25,715 nucleotides of DNA from DASXPG01 sp036493755 (GCA_036493755.1 DASXPG010000091.1:1-25715), one strand, 5' to 3'; shown: positions 7,415 through 15,912, counted from the stretch's first letter. Translations and numbers: made by a program. Notes: generated from the letters alone by a model not told the origin.

Positions 7415-7974
7415 GACCGGACCACTCCTTTCGGACCAACGACGACCACGCTGTTCCGGCCGCCGAATCCATCGTCGACGCCGCCGGTCGCCGGATCCGG
7501 CAGCCAGGCGTCATCGACGACGAACTGATAGCGATGCACGCCGACGGCCACGGGCACCGTCGCGACCCACTTCCCATTGTCGTTCTTCTCCAGCGGCACC
7601 GTCGGCTGCCAGCCGCTGAAATCACCGGCGAGTTTCACCTGCCGGGCGCCGGGAGCGGCGAGCTCGAAGCGGACGTAGACGGTGTCCGGGCGCGGCGACG
7701 CCACTAAGAGGCTTGACGTGCTTGACGTGCTTGACGTGCTTGACGTGCTTGACGCGCTTGACCCAAACCGGGCGCCCGCGAAGTAGAGCACCACCGCGGC
7801 CGCGGCGGCCAGGGGAATCGACCAGCGCGGAATCTCGATGCCGCGCGGCACGCGAACCGGCCGCGGCTCCTTGCGCACCTGGTCCATCACCCGGCCGGTG
7901 AACGACGCATCGGGGCCCTTGAGCTTCGCACGCATCGCGTCGCTGGCCCGCTGGAGCTTGTCGTCGTCGCTCAT
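7411..7974 (-). CDS. Single-pass membrane protein with periplasmic CBM48-like domain; candidate non-canonical anti-sigma
   Basis: 187 residues; the ATG at 7974 overlaps the sigma factor stop (ATGA, 7974-7971). The N-terminal ~50 residues are charged and predicted cytoplasmic. One membrane helix follows (about 51-67, WSIPLAAAAAVVLYFAG), then a Ser/Thr linker (72-92) made of SST triplets, then a CBM48/AMPK1-type early-set domain (about 100-187) with VKLAGDFSGWQP, GKWVATVPV, HRYQFVVDDAWLPDP and DGFGGRNS. The position directly after an ECF sigma gene and the one-helix topology are those of an anti-sigma factor. However, there is no zinc-binding HxxxCxxC motif and no FecR domain. If it controls the sigma factor, the CBM48-like domain would be the periplasmic sensor of a glucan or of the barrel protein encoded downstream. 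Alternatively it may simply be regulated cargo of the sigma factor. Confidence 0.82.
   Translation of the reverse strand: MSDDDKLQRASDAMRAKLKGPDASFTGRVMDQVRKEPRPVRVPRGIEIPRWSIPLAAAAAVVLYFAGARFGSSASSTSSTSSTSSTSSLLVASPRPDTVYVRFELAAPGARQVKLAGDFSGWQPTVPLEKNDNGKWVATVPVAVGVHRYQFVVDDAWLPDPATGGVDDGFGGRNSVVVVGPKGVVRS
7712..7762 (-). repeat. 9-bp in-frame minisatellite encoding Ser-Ser-Thr linker
   Basis: Four perfect 9-bp units (CTTGACGTG as printed), one variant (CTTGACGCG) and a partial sixth. Read on the minus strand they encode a run of Ser-Ser-Thr triplets between the membrane helix and the CBM48-like domain. Copy-number change keeps the frame and only alters linker length. Confidence 0.9.
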
Positions 7975-8492
7975 GTCATCGCCTTTCGCAGGACCGTCTT
8001 CGCCCGCATCACCCGCATCCGCAGCGCATCGATCTTCAGGTCGAGCAGCTCGGCCATCTCTTCGTACGAGCGGCCCTCGACCTCTTTCATCACAAACACT
8101 TCGCGCTGCTCGGGCGTGAGCCGGCTCATCGCCCGCTCGAGCTGCGCCGCCAGCTCCGAATCCTCGGCCGGCATGTCGGCCGCTTCCTTCGCCGGGACCT
8201 CGACCAGGTCGATCGAAATCGCCGGCCGCTTCCGCAACAGATCGCGGCACCGGTTGGTCACGATCCGGAAAGCCCAGCTCTTGAACCGTTCCGGATCCCG
8301 GCACCGCCCCAGCGACCGATACGCCGAAATGAAGGATTCCTGGAGCACGTCCTCGGCGGCATCGCGGTCACCCAGCATCGCCTCGGCGACCCGGCCGAAC
8401 TCGATCCGGTATCGCTCCACCAGGATCCCGAAGGCCTCGGTGTCCCCATCCAGCACCTGGCGCACGATGGCGCCATCGCCGGCCTCAGTCAT
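7971..8492 (-). CDS. ECF-type RNA polymerase sigma factor
   Basis: 173-residue sigma-70-family ECF factor starting at ATG 8492 (MTEAGDG); the frame is open further upstream but runs into the divergent promoter region. Region 2 covers about residues 15-85, with the core-binding and -10-recognition stretch DRDAAEDVLQESFISAYRSL and then FKSWAFRIVTNRCRDLLRKR. Region 4 covers about 112-170, with LTPEQREVFVMKEVEGRSYE followed by a helix-turn-helix (EEMAELLDLKIDALRMRVMR). It heads a coupled four-gene unit with two CBM48-domain proteins and an unknown secreted protein. The dyad-rich region upstream (8512-8561), shared with the divergent DUF4382 gene, is a plausible site of autoregulation. Signal and regulon are unknown. 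Confidence 0.93.
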   Translation of the reverse strand: MTEAGDGAIVRQVLDGDTEAFGILVERYRIEFGRVAEAMLGDRDAAEDVLQESFISAYRSLGRCRDPERFKSWAFRIVTNRCRDLLRKRPAISIDLVEVPAKEAADMPAEDSELAAQLERAMSRLTPEQREVFVMKEVEGRSYEEMAELLDLKIDALRMRVMRAKTVLRKAMT

Positions 8493-8511
8493 AGGACGAG
8501 TGATGGGGGTG

Positions 8512-8561
8512 GGGCATAACGGGATGATAAACAGGTGACGCCTGTCACGCGCGTTATGCCC
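8512..8561. promoter_or_regulatory. Nested inverted repeats in divergent intergenic region
   Basis: Between the divergent sigma factor and DUF4382 genes lies a perfect 10-bp inverted repeat: GGGCATAACG at 8512-8521 and CGTTATGCCC at 8552-8561, with 30 bp between the arms. Inside it are two overlapping smaller dyads, ACAGG/CCTGT (8531-8545) and GTGAC/GTCAC (8535-8548). Each outer arm carries GTTATG pointing toward the gene on its side, so the arms could be -10-like elements of divergent promoters or operator half-sites. No convincing -35 partner was found for either. Confidence 0.55.
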
Positions 8562-8624
8562 TGGCGTGGCGGCTCGTCTTGAGTCGACGGCGCAGGCGAA
8601 GGGCCGGCGCTGAGAACCTCGAAC

Positions 8625-8630
8625 AAGGAG
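8625..8630 (+). promoter_or_regulatory. Shine-Dalgarno AAGGAG for DUF4382 lipoprotein
   Basis: AAGGAG lies 3 bases before ATG 8634 and 6 bases before the adjacent in-frame ATG 8637. Spacing favours 8637 as the main start. It is one of the few textbook ribosome-binding sites in the window. Confidence 0.7.
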
Positions 8631-8633
8631 CAC

Positions 8634-9296
8634 ATGATGAATACCAAGACTCTCATCACCCGTGGCATCGCCACCCTGAGTCTCGCGGCGCTCGGCGCCT
8701 GCTCGAGTACCCTGGGCATCGATGCGACCGGCAACCTGGCCATGACCCTCCAGCGCGCCGATTCCTCGACCTCGTCGCTCTTTCCCGCATCGCCCGACAG
8801 CTCGACGCCGAATCGCTCGGTGTCCCCCGACACCGTGTCGAGCTTCAGGGTGACCATCACGTCGGTGGCGATGCTGCACAGCGCCCTCGACTCGGCGCAC
8901 GCCGGCCAGTGGACCACGGTGCAGCTGCGCTCGCCGGTGACCATCGACCTGATGGCGCTGCCGACCGATTCGGGCCGCCTCTTCGCCCGCGGCACCGTCG
9001 AAGCGGGCAACTACGTTCGCGTCCGCCTGATCGTCGCGCAGCCGCAGATCAGCTTCAAGGGCAGCCTCGGCTTCGGCATCGGGCAAACGCTCCAGGGCAA
9101 CACCGATTACGCGGTGGCGCTCCAGGGCGCGAGCTCCGATATCGAGGCGGCGGCCAACGTGCAGGTGAGCGGCAGTGCTTCGGCCGGCTCGAACAGCGAG
9201 CTGCACCTGGTGTTCGACCAGAACGCCAGCCTCGGCAGTGTGTCGATCGGCACGAATGGAACGGTGCTGTTGTCGGCGGTGATTGACGGGCAGTAG
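8634..9296 (+). CDS. DUF4382-domain lipoprotein
   Basis: About 220 residues. The signal peptide ends in a lipobox (LAALGAC, Cys23), so this is a probable lipoprotein. The mature part matches the DUF4382 pattern: FRVTITSVAMLHSALDS, a Gly-Gln-Trp turn, VQLRSPVTIDLMAL, then the conserved strand VEAGNYVRVRLIV. Proteins of this kind are extracytoplasmic beta-rich domains of unknown function. A Ser/Thr/Pro-rich linker (about 38-62) separates the anchor from the domain. It is divergent from the ECF sigma gene across 141 bp containing inverted repeats, so it may belong to that regulon. Tandem ATGs at 8634 and 8637 both follow AAGGAG; 8637 has better spacing. No clear terminator was seen before the convergent gene that ends at 9308. 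Confidence 0.85.
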   Translation: MMNTKTLITRGIATLSLAALGACSSTLGIDATGNLAMTLQRADSSTSSLFPASPDSSTPNRSVSPDTVSSFRVTITSVAMLHSALDSAHAGQWTTVQLRSPVTIDLMALPTDSGRLFARGTVEAGNYVRVRLIVAQPQISFKGSLGFGIGQTLQGNTDYAVALQGASSDIEAAANVQVSGSASAGSNSELHLVFDQNASLGSVSIGTNGTVLLSAVIDGQ

Positions 9297-9307
9297 CAGC
9301 AGATTCG

Positions 9308-9631
9308 TCAGCGCAGCAGGATCGTGTTCGCCCCTCTTCTGTGCGTTCCCGTGCAGAGATCGGCGGACACGATCGTGCTGTCTCCCGCCGATACGGCGAT
9401 CACACCCGCCGAATGCGACACGGAGTCTTCGTTGATCACCCGCAGGCGCAGCCGGCCGTCGTCATCGATATCCATCGTTCCGGGCAGCAGCCGCGGGCTC
9501 TCGCCCGCCACCGACCAGCTCCGTCCACCTCGCGGAAACGTGATCGTGATGACGCGCCAACTGGGCAGCGTCATCCCGATCCCGAATCCGGCAATCAACA
9601 GGACCGCGACGATCCCGAGCCGCCTGCTCAC
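9308..9631 (-). CDS. Small membrane-anchored cupredoxin-like protein
   Basis: 107 residues starting with GTG at 9631, three bases after the SCO1 stop, with a GGAGGG stretch inside the 3' end of that gene as a likely ribosome-binding site. It has an N-terminal membrane anchor or signal (about 4-22, LGIVAVLLIAGFGIGMTL). The rest reads as beta strands with a cupredoxin-like strand-turn RLRVINEDSVSHSAGVIAV. Candidate copper ligands are His73 (SHSAG), Cys93 and His97 (LCTGTH); the usual downstream Met is not evident and the protein ends ten residues later. As the last gene of a unit with SCO1 and a TonB receptor, a periplasmic copper role is plausible. The family assignment is by pattern and should be treated as tentative. 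Confidence 0.72.
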   Translation of the reverse strand: MSRRLGIVAVLLIAGFGIGMTLPSWRVITITFPRGGRSWSVAGESPRLLPGTMDIDDDGRLRLRVINEDSVSHSAGVIAVSAGDSTIVSADLCTGTHRRGANTILLR

Positions 9632-9634
9632 GAT

Positions 9635-10240
9635 CTATTGACCCTCCGCCCGGAGCGCGGTGTCGGTCAGCTCGAAGAGGGTTTCTTCCGCGGGCCCGGA
9701 GAACGGCAGCGTCTCGGTCAGGCCGCCGTCCTTTCCGATCACGAAGACGCTTCCCGAGTGCGCGACGGTGTATTGCCCCGCCGAATCCTTTTCGGCGTAC
9801 GACGCGACATGGAAGTCGCGCTCGATCTTCGCGATCGCGGTGGAATCACCGGAGAGCCCGATGAAGCTGTGGTCGAAGCCGCGGGCGTATTGCTGCGTGG
9901 CCTGCGGCGTGTCGCGGCGGGGATCGATGGAAATGAAAACGAACTTCACCTGGTCCGCGCGCGGGCCGAGCCGATGCCTGACGCCGGCGAAATCGGCGAG
10001 GGTGGTGGCGCAGATGTCGGGGCAATGGGTGTACCCGAAGAAGAGCAGCACGACATTGCCGCGCTGCTCCTTCAGGTCGAATACCTTGCCGCCATATTCG
10101 GCGAGATGGACTTGAGGTGCCGAATGATCCGCCGATGTCGCGGCCGGCGGAGCTTCACGACCCCTGCAGGCGCACAGGATGAGCAGTACGCCCAACGAAT
10201 TCATGATGCGCGATCCCATCCCCAAGTATAGCGCGCTCAC
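9635..10240 (-). CDS. SCO1/SenC-family copper chaperone
   Basis: 201 residues from GTG 10240, which overlaps the TonB receptor stop (GTGA, 10240-10237). An ATG at 10204 (MNSLGVLLILCACRG) is an alternative start. Both give a hydrophobic N-terminus with a lipobox-like Cys (23 or 25), so a membrane-anchored lipoprotein is likely. The thioredoxin-fold core carries the SCO copper site: Cys73 and Cys77 in GYTHCPDIC and His161 in YTVAHSGSVFVI, along with VKFVFISIDPRRDTP. SCO proteins deliver copper to the CuA centre of cytochrome c oxidase or keep its cysteines reduced, in the periplasm. The neighbouring TonB receptor, His/Cys-rich protein and cupredoxin-like gene fit a copper uptake and handling unit. 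Confidence 0.93.
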   Translation of the reverse strand: MSALYLGMGSRIMNSLGVLLILCACRGREAPPAATSADHSAPQVHLAEYGGKVFDLKEQRGNVVLLFFGYTHCPDICATTLADFAGVRHRLGPRADQVKFVFISIDPRRDTPQATQQYARGFDHSFIGLSGDSTAIAKIERDFHVASYAEKDSAGQYTVAHSGSVFVIGKDGGLTETLPFSGPAEETLFELTDTALRAEGQ

Positions 10241-12261
10241 CAGCTCGCCCGCATCGACGCGTAGAACGACCGCGGCTGGCCTGGCGATACGAAGCCGGCG
10301 GCGCGCAGCTCGCGATAGGCAACGTCGAAGAGATTGCGGATGCCGAGATTGATGCCGCCGTCACGTCCGAGCTTGATGCCGCCGCCGAAGTTGACCAGCG
10401 CGTACGAGGGCAGCTCGACGCCGGGCTCATCGAAGGGGGTGTACTGGCCGAGCAGGTTCGTGGCCAGGCGCAGGTTCCAGCGCTGCCGCACCGGCGCAAG
10501 GGTGATGCCGGCAACGCCGACGTAGCGCGCCGTATTGAAAACCCGTGCGCCATCGAGGGTGTCGCCGTCTGAGGTGACGAGGTGCAGGTATTTCGCGTTG
10601 TTGAGGGTGAAGTCGGCGTCGGCACTGACCGCACTCGTTATGCGGACATTCGTCTCCAGCTCGACGCCCTGCCGGCGGCTCTGCCCTCCGCTGGTGGATT
10701 GCAGCGTGACGGGGTTGAAGGTCTGCTCGTTCGACACGTCGATCCGGAAGAGCGCGGCGGTTGCGCTCACCCGGCCACGATCGAACTTCACACCGGATTC
10801 GTACGACCATGCGGTGATGAACGGCAGCGTCGGGTCGGCGATGATGCCGTCGGTCTCGCGAAAGCCCCGAGACACGTTGCCATACACCGCGCCCGAGAAA
10901 GGCAGATGGAGCAGCAATCCCGCTTTGGGAGACATGATGCCGTGGGTCTCGCTGGTCGTGCTGCCGCCCGCCGGTGTGGATTGCGTGTTGGCGGCATCGT
11001 AGCGTCCGCCCAGCTGGAGGCGAACATGCGGCGTCAGGTCGAATGAGGTCTGGACGAAGGCCGCACCGGAGATCTGACGCGCGCCAACCAGAAGATCCGA
11101 TGAATCGCGTATCCGGTCGGTGGTGAACCAGCGCTGATAGTCGGCGCGATCCCAGCGTCCCTCGACGCCGGTGGTGACTTCGCCGCGGGGCAGGATCCAC
11201 GTCAACGCGCTGGTGGCGCCGTAGCCGTGGCGCTGATCCTCTTCCTCGGTCTGGCTGCCGAGTCCTTCGCCGAGGCCGCCTTCAGGCGGCAGCGTCATGA
11301 ACAGCTGCCAGCGGCCCTGCGTCGCATAGGCCGTCGTGCGCCACAGCGCCGTGGTTCCGATCACCTGCCGCAGGCTCACCCGTTCCTGCGCGTGCCGCTT
11401 GAAGCCGCCGTCGGTGAAATTCGACACGCCGTTGTACTGGTGCAGCTGAAAGACGCTGTCGCTGATGAATCCCGGCGAGTCCCACCCCGACGCATACAGC
11501 TCGAGTCCGGCGTCGAGCGTGAGCTGATCGGAAAACTGGTGGATGATGCGCGCATGCGCCTGGCCCAGATCGTAACCGGAGTGCCGGCGCCAGCCATCTT
11601 CTTTGAGGCCCCGGAAGGCGATGACGCCGCCGTTCGCGCCATGATCGAACCCGGTGACGAGCGACCCTTCGAGGCGTCCGAAGGCGCCGACCGACCCGGT
11701 CAGGACTGCGCCGCTGTCGCGCTCGCTGGTCCGCACGTTCACGACACCCGAGAGTGCGAAGTTGCCGTAGAGCGCGCTCACCGGACCTTTCAATACTTCG
11801 ATGCTCTGCACCGCCTGCGGCATCAACAGCGACCAGTCGTTGTAACCCTCGGCATGCCCGTTGACCGGCTCGTTGATCGGAACGCCGTCGATCCAGAGGG
11901 CGAGGTCGGTCGAGTGGTCGGAGGAGAAGCCGCGAATCGACGCATCGGAGGCGAAGCCGGGGCCCTGCCCTTGGTCGTGCACTTCGACGCCGGCGGTCTG
12001 GCGCAGCAGGTCCCAGGGATTTTCGGCCGGGGTGCGAGCGATCACTTCGGGGGTCACCCGTACCGCGGCCACCGGCTCGTCGCGGCGGGGCTTGGTCGTG
12101 GTGATGGTGACGGCGTGCATCATCATCGTATTCCGGGTCAGCGAATCGCCGCTGACTTTCCCGGTATCGGGCTGTTGTGCGGCGGCGCTCTTCGCGCCGG
12201 CGCAGCATGCTGCCATGAAACACACGCACCGAACGGTGCGCGCAATTGTCTTGCGACGCAT
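10237..12261 (-). CDS. TonB-dependent outer-membrane receptor (probable copper uptake)
   Basis: 674 residues from ATG 12261, chosen because GGAGAG lies six bases upstream; an ATG at 12297 is in frame but gives an unlikely N-terminus. The signal peptide ends near SAAAQQ. A plug domain follows (about 45-165): VTPEVIARTPAENPWDLLRQ, DASIRGFSSD, LWIDGVPINEPVNGH and IEVLKGPVSALYGN. The 22-strand barrel region runs to a terminal FYASMRASW, with the typical final aromatic residue. No TonB box was pinned down with certainty; VAAVRVTPE-like sequence precedes the plug. Transport specificity cannot be read directly. Genes for a His/Cys-rich secreted protein upstream and SCO1 and a cupredoxin-like protein downstream suggest copper or a copper complex. 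The stop overlaps the SCO1 start (GTGA). Confidence 0.93.
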   Translation of the reverse strand: MRRKTIARTVRCVCFMAACCAGAKSAAAQQPDTGKVSGDSLTRNTMMMHAVTITTTKPRRDEPVAAVRVTPEVIARTPAENPWDLLRQTAGVEVHDQGQGPGFASDASIRGFSSDHSTDLALWIDGVPINEPVNGHAEGYNDWSLLMPQAVQSIEVLKGPVSALYGNFALSGVVNVRTSERDSGAVLTGSVGAFGRLEGSLVTGFDHGANGGVIAFRGLKEDGWRRHSGYDLGQAHARIIHQFSDQLTLDAGLELYASGWDSPGFISDSVFQLHQYNGVSNFTDGGFKRHAQERVSLRQVIGTTALWRTTAYATQGRWQLFMTLPPEGGLGEGLGSQTEEEDQRHGYGATSALTWILPRGEVTTGVEGRWDRADYQRWFTTDRIRDSSDLLVGARQISGAAFVQTSFDLTPHVRLQLGGRYDAANTQSTPAGGSTTSETHGIMSPKAGLLLHLPFSGAVYGNVSRGFRETDGIIADPTLPFITAWSYESGVKFDRGRVSATAALFRIDVSNEQTFNPVTLQSTSGGQSRRQGVELETNVRITSAVSADADFTLNNAKYLHLVTSDGDTLDGARVFNTARYVGVAGITLAPVRQRWNLRLATNLLGQYTPFDEPGVELPSYALVNFGGGIKLGRDGGINLGIRNLFDVAYRELRAAGFVSPGQPRSFYASMRASW

Positions 12262-12267
12262 GAGAAT

Positions 12268-12273
12268 CTCTCC
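12268..12273 (-). promoter_or_regulatory. Shine-Dalgarno GGAGAG for TonB receptor
   Basis: On the minus strand GGAGAG ends six bases before ATG 12261. This decides between that start and the in-frame ATG at 12297, which has no such site. Confidence 0.7.
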
Positions 12274-12310
12274 AGTTGAAGACTGACGCCGGGCCACTGC
12301 CCACTACTGC

Positions 12311-12344
12311 GGCGACTGTGGCGACTGTTATGACTGGCGACTGT
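12311..12344. repeat. Intergenic 9-bp repeat GGCGACTGT
   Basis: Two abutting copies at 12311-12319 and 12320-12328 and a third at 12336-12344, separated by a 7-base spacer. They sit in the 85-bp gap between the TonB receptor start (12261) and the end of the His/Cys-rich gene (12347). No other feature was seen in this gap apart from the receptor's ribosome-binding site. Confidence 0.75.
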
Positions 12345-12346
12345 CT

Positions 12347-12709
12347 CTACGCTGGAGGAGCTGTCGCGAAAGGAAGTTGAAAGTCTGCGCGGGAAGGAAG
12401 ATGGATCCACGGCGGCGCGACGGAGCCACCGCTGGAGACGACGAAGACCGATTCTGGAAGACCCGGCATGCGCGGGACGAGGGCGACGGCCTGGCATGAG
12501 GGACAATGATCGAGGCAGGTGCAGGGATCGCCGGGCCGGGACTGCCGGCCGTGGTCATGGCCGGCGTGGACATGCTGATGGCCCGCAGCCGAGTGCTGCT
12601 CCGCCGAGTGCCGCGGACAGGGGATCTCTCCCGCCCACCCTCGAGCATGAATGAAGAGGATGAGCGCGGCCGTCAGGACGGCGCGGGCACGGAGCCAGGG
12701 GCGCGACAT
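12347..12709 (-). CDS. Secreted His/Cys-rich putative metal-binding protein
   Basis: 120 residues from ATG 12709 (MSRPWLRARAV); an ATG at 12745 is in frame but overlaps the promoter-like elements. A Sec signal peptide (about 6-27, ending GWAG) exports it. The mature N-terminus is dense in metal ligands: Cys31, then His34, 39, 44, 46, 48, 51 and 53 in a run like HQHVHAGHDHG, followed by Cys63, Cys65, His68, Cys69 and Cys72 (CTCLDHCPSC). The C-terminal third is hydrophobic/Pro-rich without ligands. As first gene of the unit with a TonB receptor and SCO1, a copper-binding or copper-sensing role in the periplasm is the best guess; zinc or nickel is possible. No named family was recognised. Confidence 0.75.
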   Translation of the reverse strand: MSRPWLRARAVLTAALILFIHARGWAGEIPCPRHSAEQHSAAGHQHVHAGHDHGRQSRPGDPCTCLDHCPSCQAVALVPRMPGLPESVFVVSSGGSVAPPWIHLPSRADFQLPFATAPPA

Positions 12710-12716
12710 CGCCCGA

Positions 12717-12745
12717 ACAATACCCCAAGCGCGGCGGGCTGTCAC
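12717..12745 (-). promoter_or_regulatory. Sigma-70-like promoter for copper unit, possibly leaderless
   Basis: On the minus strand GTGACA (12745-12740) and TATTGT (12722-12717) are separated by exactly 17 bp, close to the TTGACA/TATAAT consensus (five and four of six bases). The -10 hexamer ends seven bases before ATG 12709, so transcription would start at or within a base or two of the start codon. Confidence 0.55.
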
Positions 12746-12770
12746 GGTTCCGGCGCCCGAAAGGGCACGA

Positions 12771-12776
12771 TATGTT
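12771..12776 (+). promoter_or_regulatory. -10-like TATGTT before small membrane protein gene
   Basis: TATGTT lies seven bases before ATG 12784, the spacing expected for a leaderless transcript. It overlaps the alternative ATG at 12772. The -35 region (around 12748, TTCCGG) is weak. Confidence 0.35.
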
Positions 12777-12783
12777 TGTCACC

Positions 12784-13257
12784 ATGCCGCAGCGACTTGA
12801 AACACTCACCTGGGCCGCGGTTCCACCGGTTTTCCGGAGCCTGGCCCGCTGGATCACCATCGCGCAAGCGGCGGGTTACGGCGTGTCGATCGTCTTTGCC
12901 CGCCAGACCGCGGCGCGCTTTCTCGCCGCCGGCGGTGCCGGCACCGACTCGCACGACTTGTTGCTCGCGGCGCATTCCCATCTGCTCGGCATGACGGCGT
13001 TGTTCGCCTTGAGCGGTGTTTCGTTCGCGCTCTGCGACAAGCCGGGCGAGCCTTTCAAGCGGCTCGTCCTGGTGGCGCCGTTCGCCGCGATTCTGATCGC
13101 CTTCGTCTCGGTGTGGATGCTGCGGATGTCGCCGGTCTTCACCTGGCCGCTGCTGGCCGCCAACCTGGTAATGGCGGTGGCCTTCTACACCCAGATCATC
13201 TTCACGCTGCGCGCCCTTCGGAGAGCGGAAGCCGGAGCCGAGCCTCGCAGCCTGTAG
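12784..13257 (+). CDS. Small multi-pass membrane protein of unknown function
   Basis: 157 residues from ATG 12784; ATG 12772 in the same frame would add four residues. It has four hydrophobic segments: about 20-42 (WITIAQAAGYGVSIVFA), 60-82, 95-115 and 120-142. The second begins with LLLAAHSHLLGMTALFAL, where paired histidines (HSH) near the membrane edge recall haem- or metal-ligating positions in small membrane cytochrome-like proteins. The similarity is only suggestive and no family is claimed. It is divergent from the His/Cys-rich gene across a short promoter region, so the two may be co-regulated. Its last 56 bp overlap the 3' end of the convergent histidine kinase gene, an unusually long convergent overlap. 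Confidence 0.75.
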   Translation: MPQRLETLTWAAVPPVFRSLARWITIAQAAGYGVSIVFARQTAARFLAAGGAGTDSHDLLLAAHSHLLGMTALFALSGVSFALCDKPGEPFKRLVLVAPFAAILIAFVSVWMLRMSPVFTWPLLAANLVMAVAFYTQIIFTLRALRRAEAGAEPRSL

Positions 13258-14523
13258 CATCAGTTCGATTCTGAAGGGTCACGGTCCCGCCGTGGGCTTC
13301 GGCGATCTGCCGTGAGAGCGCAAGTCCGATTCCCGAACCGTTGGGCTTCGTCGTAAAGAACGGTACGAACAGATTCGCCGACCGCGGCAGACCCGGACCG
13401 TCGTCGCGCACCAGCACTTCGAGATGTCCCTCTTCAGCCTGCCAGCTGACCACCACTCTGGCCCCCGGCCTCTGGCCTTCCTGCAAGCTGGCATCGACGG
13501 CATTCGTGACCAGGTTGATGAGCAGCTGATCCAGCTGATCGCCGTCGGCCTGGATGGTCAGCTCTGGACCCGGCTCGACGACGACGGACAATCTCCGCTC
13601 CAGCCCGGCGATGCGCGTCACCCAGTCCTCGACTTGCAGCGGCGCCAGCTTCGGCCTCGGCAGCCGCGCCAGCCTGGCGTAGGCGTTCATGAACCGCGAC
13701 AGCGATTCGGCGCGTCCGGCGATCAGCGCTAGGCCGCCGGCGAGATCGTCGGACGGCTCGCCGTTGCGCGCCACTTTTGCCTGGAGGCTCTGGGCCACGC
13801 TCTTGATGGGCGCCAGCGAGTTGTTGATTTCGTGGCCGAGCACGCGGATCAGCCGCTGCCACGCCTGCCGCTCTTCATCGCGCAGCGCGCGCGAGAGGTC
13901 GGCGAGCACCAGCAGGGTGTGCGGCCGCCCGCCCTGCCGGAAGGTGCTGCGGCGCAAACCGTAGCGGCCCTGGCGACCGCCGAAGGTCATCTCGCGCACG
14001 CCGGTGGTGTCGCCGTGCAGACAGTCGGCGAGGCCGAGCTGGGCGGCGGTGGCGCCCTGGAGCTGCTCGAGCGGGCGCGCGAGGAGCCGGCTGCCGGCGC
14101 GATTGGCCAGCCGCAATCGTTCCTGCTCGTCGAAGGCGAAGACGGCGACGTCGATTTCGACCATCACCCGCCGCAGCAGCGCCGTCGCTTCCTGGGCGCC
14201 GAGCCGCTGCTGGCGCAGCGTCTCGCCCAGCGCATTCATCTCGAGAAAGGCGAGCCCCAGGTCGTCTTCGGCATTCGCGCCGCGGGCGCGAATCGAGAAG
14301 TCGTCCTCGCGCAGGCCGGCGATCATGTTGGCGATGGTCTGGAGCGGACGGATGACGCGCTCGCGTGCGGCAAAGGCGAAGCCGATCCAGCAGCCGCCGG
14401 CGATGAGCAGCAGCGTCCAGCGGGTCTTGGCGTCGAAGTTTCCGATGACGAGCAGGATCGCGAGCAGCAGAGTCGCGGGAAGCCCGCCCGCCAGGCTGTA
14501 GAGAAGGACTCGGCGGTCGTGCC

Positions 14524-14527
<4 letters not shown>
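13202..14527 (-). CDS. NtrY-like sensor histidine kinase
   Basis: About 441 residues. Two membrane helices (about 7-30 and 37-54), HAMP (about 58-105), PAS-like region (about 115-205), HisKA with the phospho-acceptor His232 in RVLGHEINNSLAPIKS, and HATPase_c with N-box LINLVTNAVDAS, G1 DDGPGLP and G2 FFTTKPNGSGIGLAL. It should autophosphorylate and signal to the NtrC-type regulator encoded immediately upstream. No ATG, GTG or TTG lies in frame near the N-terminus before residue ~66, which would delete both membrane helices. The only coupled start is CTG at 14527, overlapping the regulator stop as CTGA (14527-14524). The 3' end overlaps the convergent membrane-protein gene by 56 bp. Confidence 0.92.

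Positions 14528-15912
<1,385 letters not shown>

Noticed and set aside
7712..7762. Tandem repeat considered as a CRISPR array
   Set aside because: Units are 9 bp with no spacers and encode an in-frame Ser/Thr linker.
8625..8640. Start at 8634 versus 8637 for the DUF4382 gene as an anomaly
   Set aside because: Tandem ATGs after one ribosome-binding site are common; the ambiguity is only one residue.
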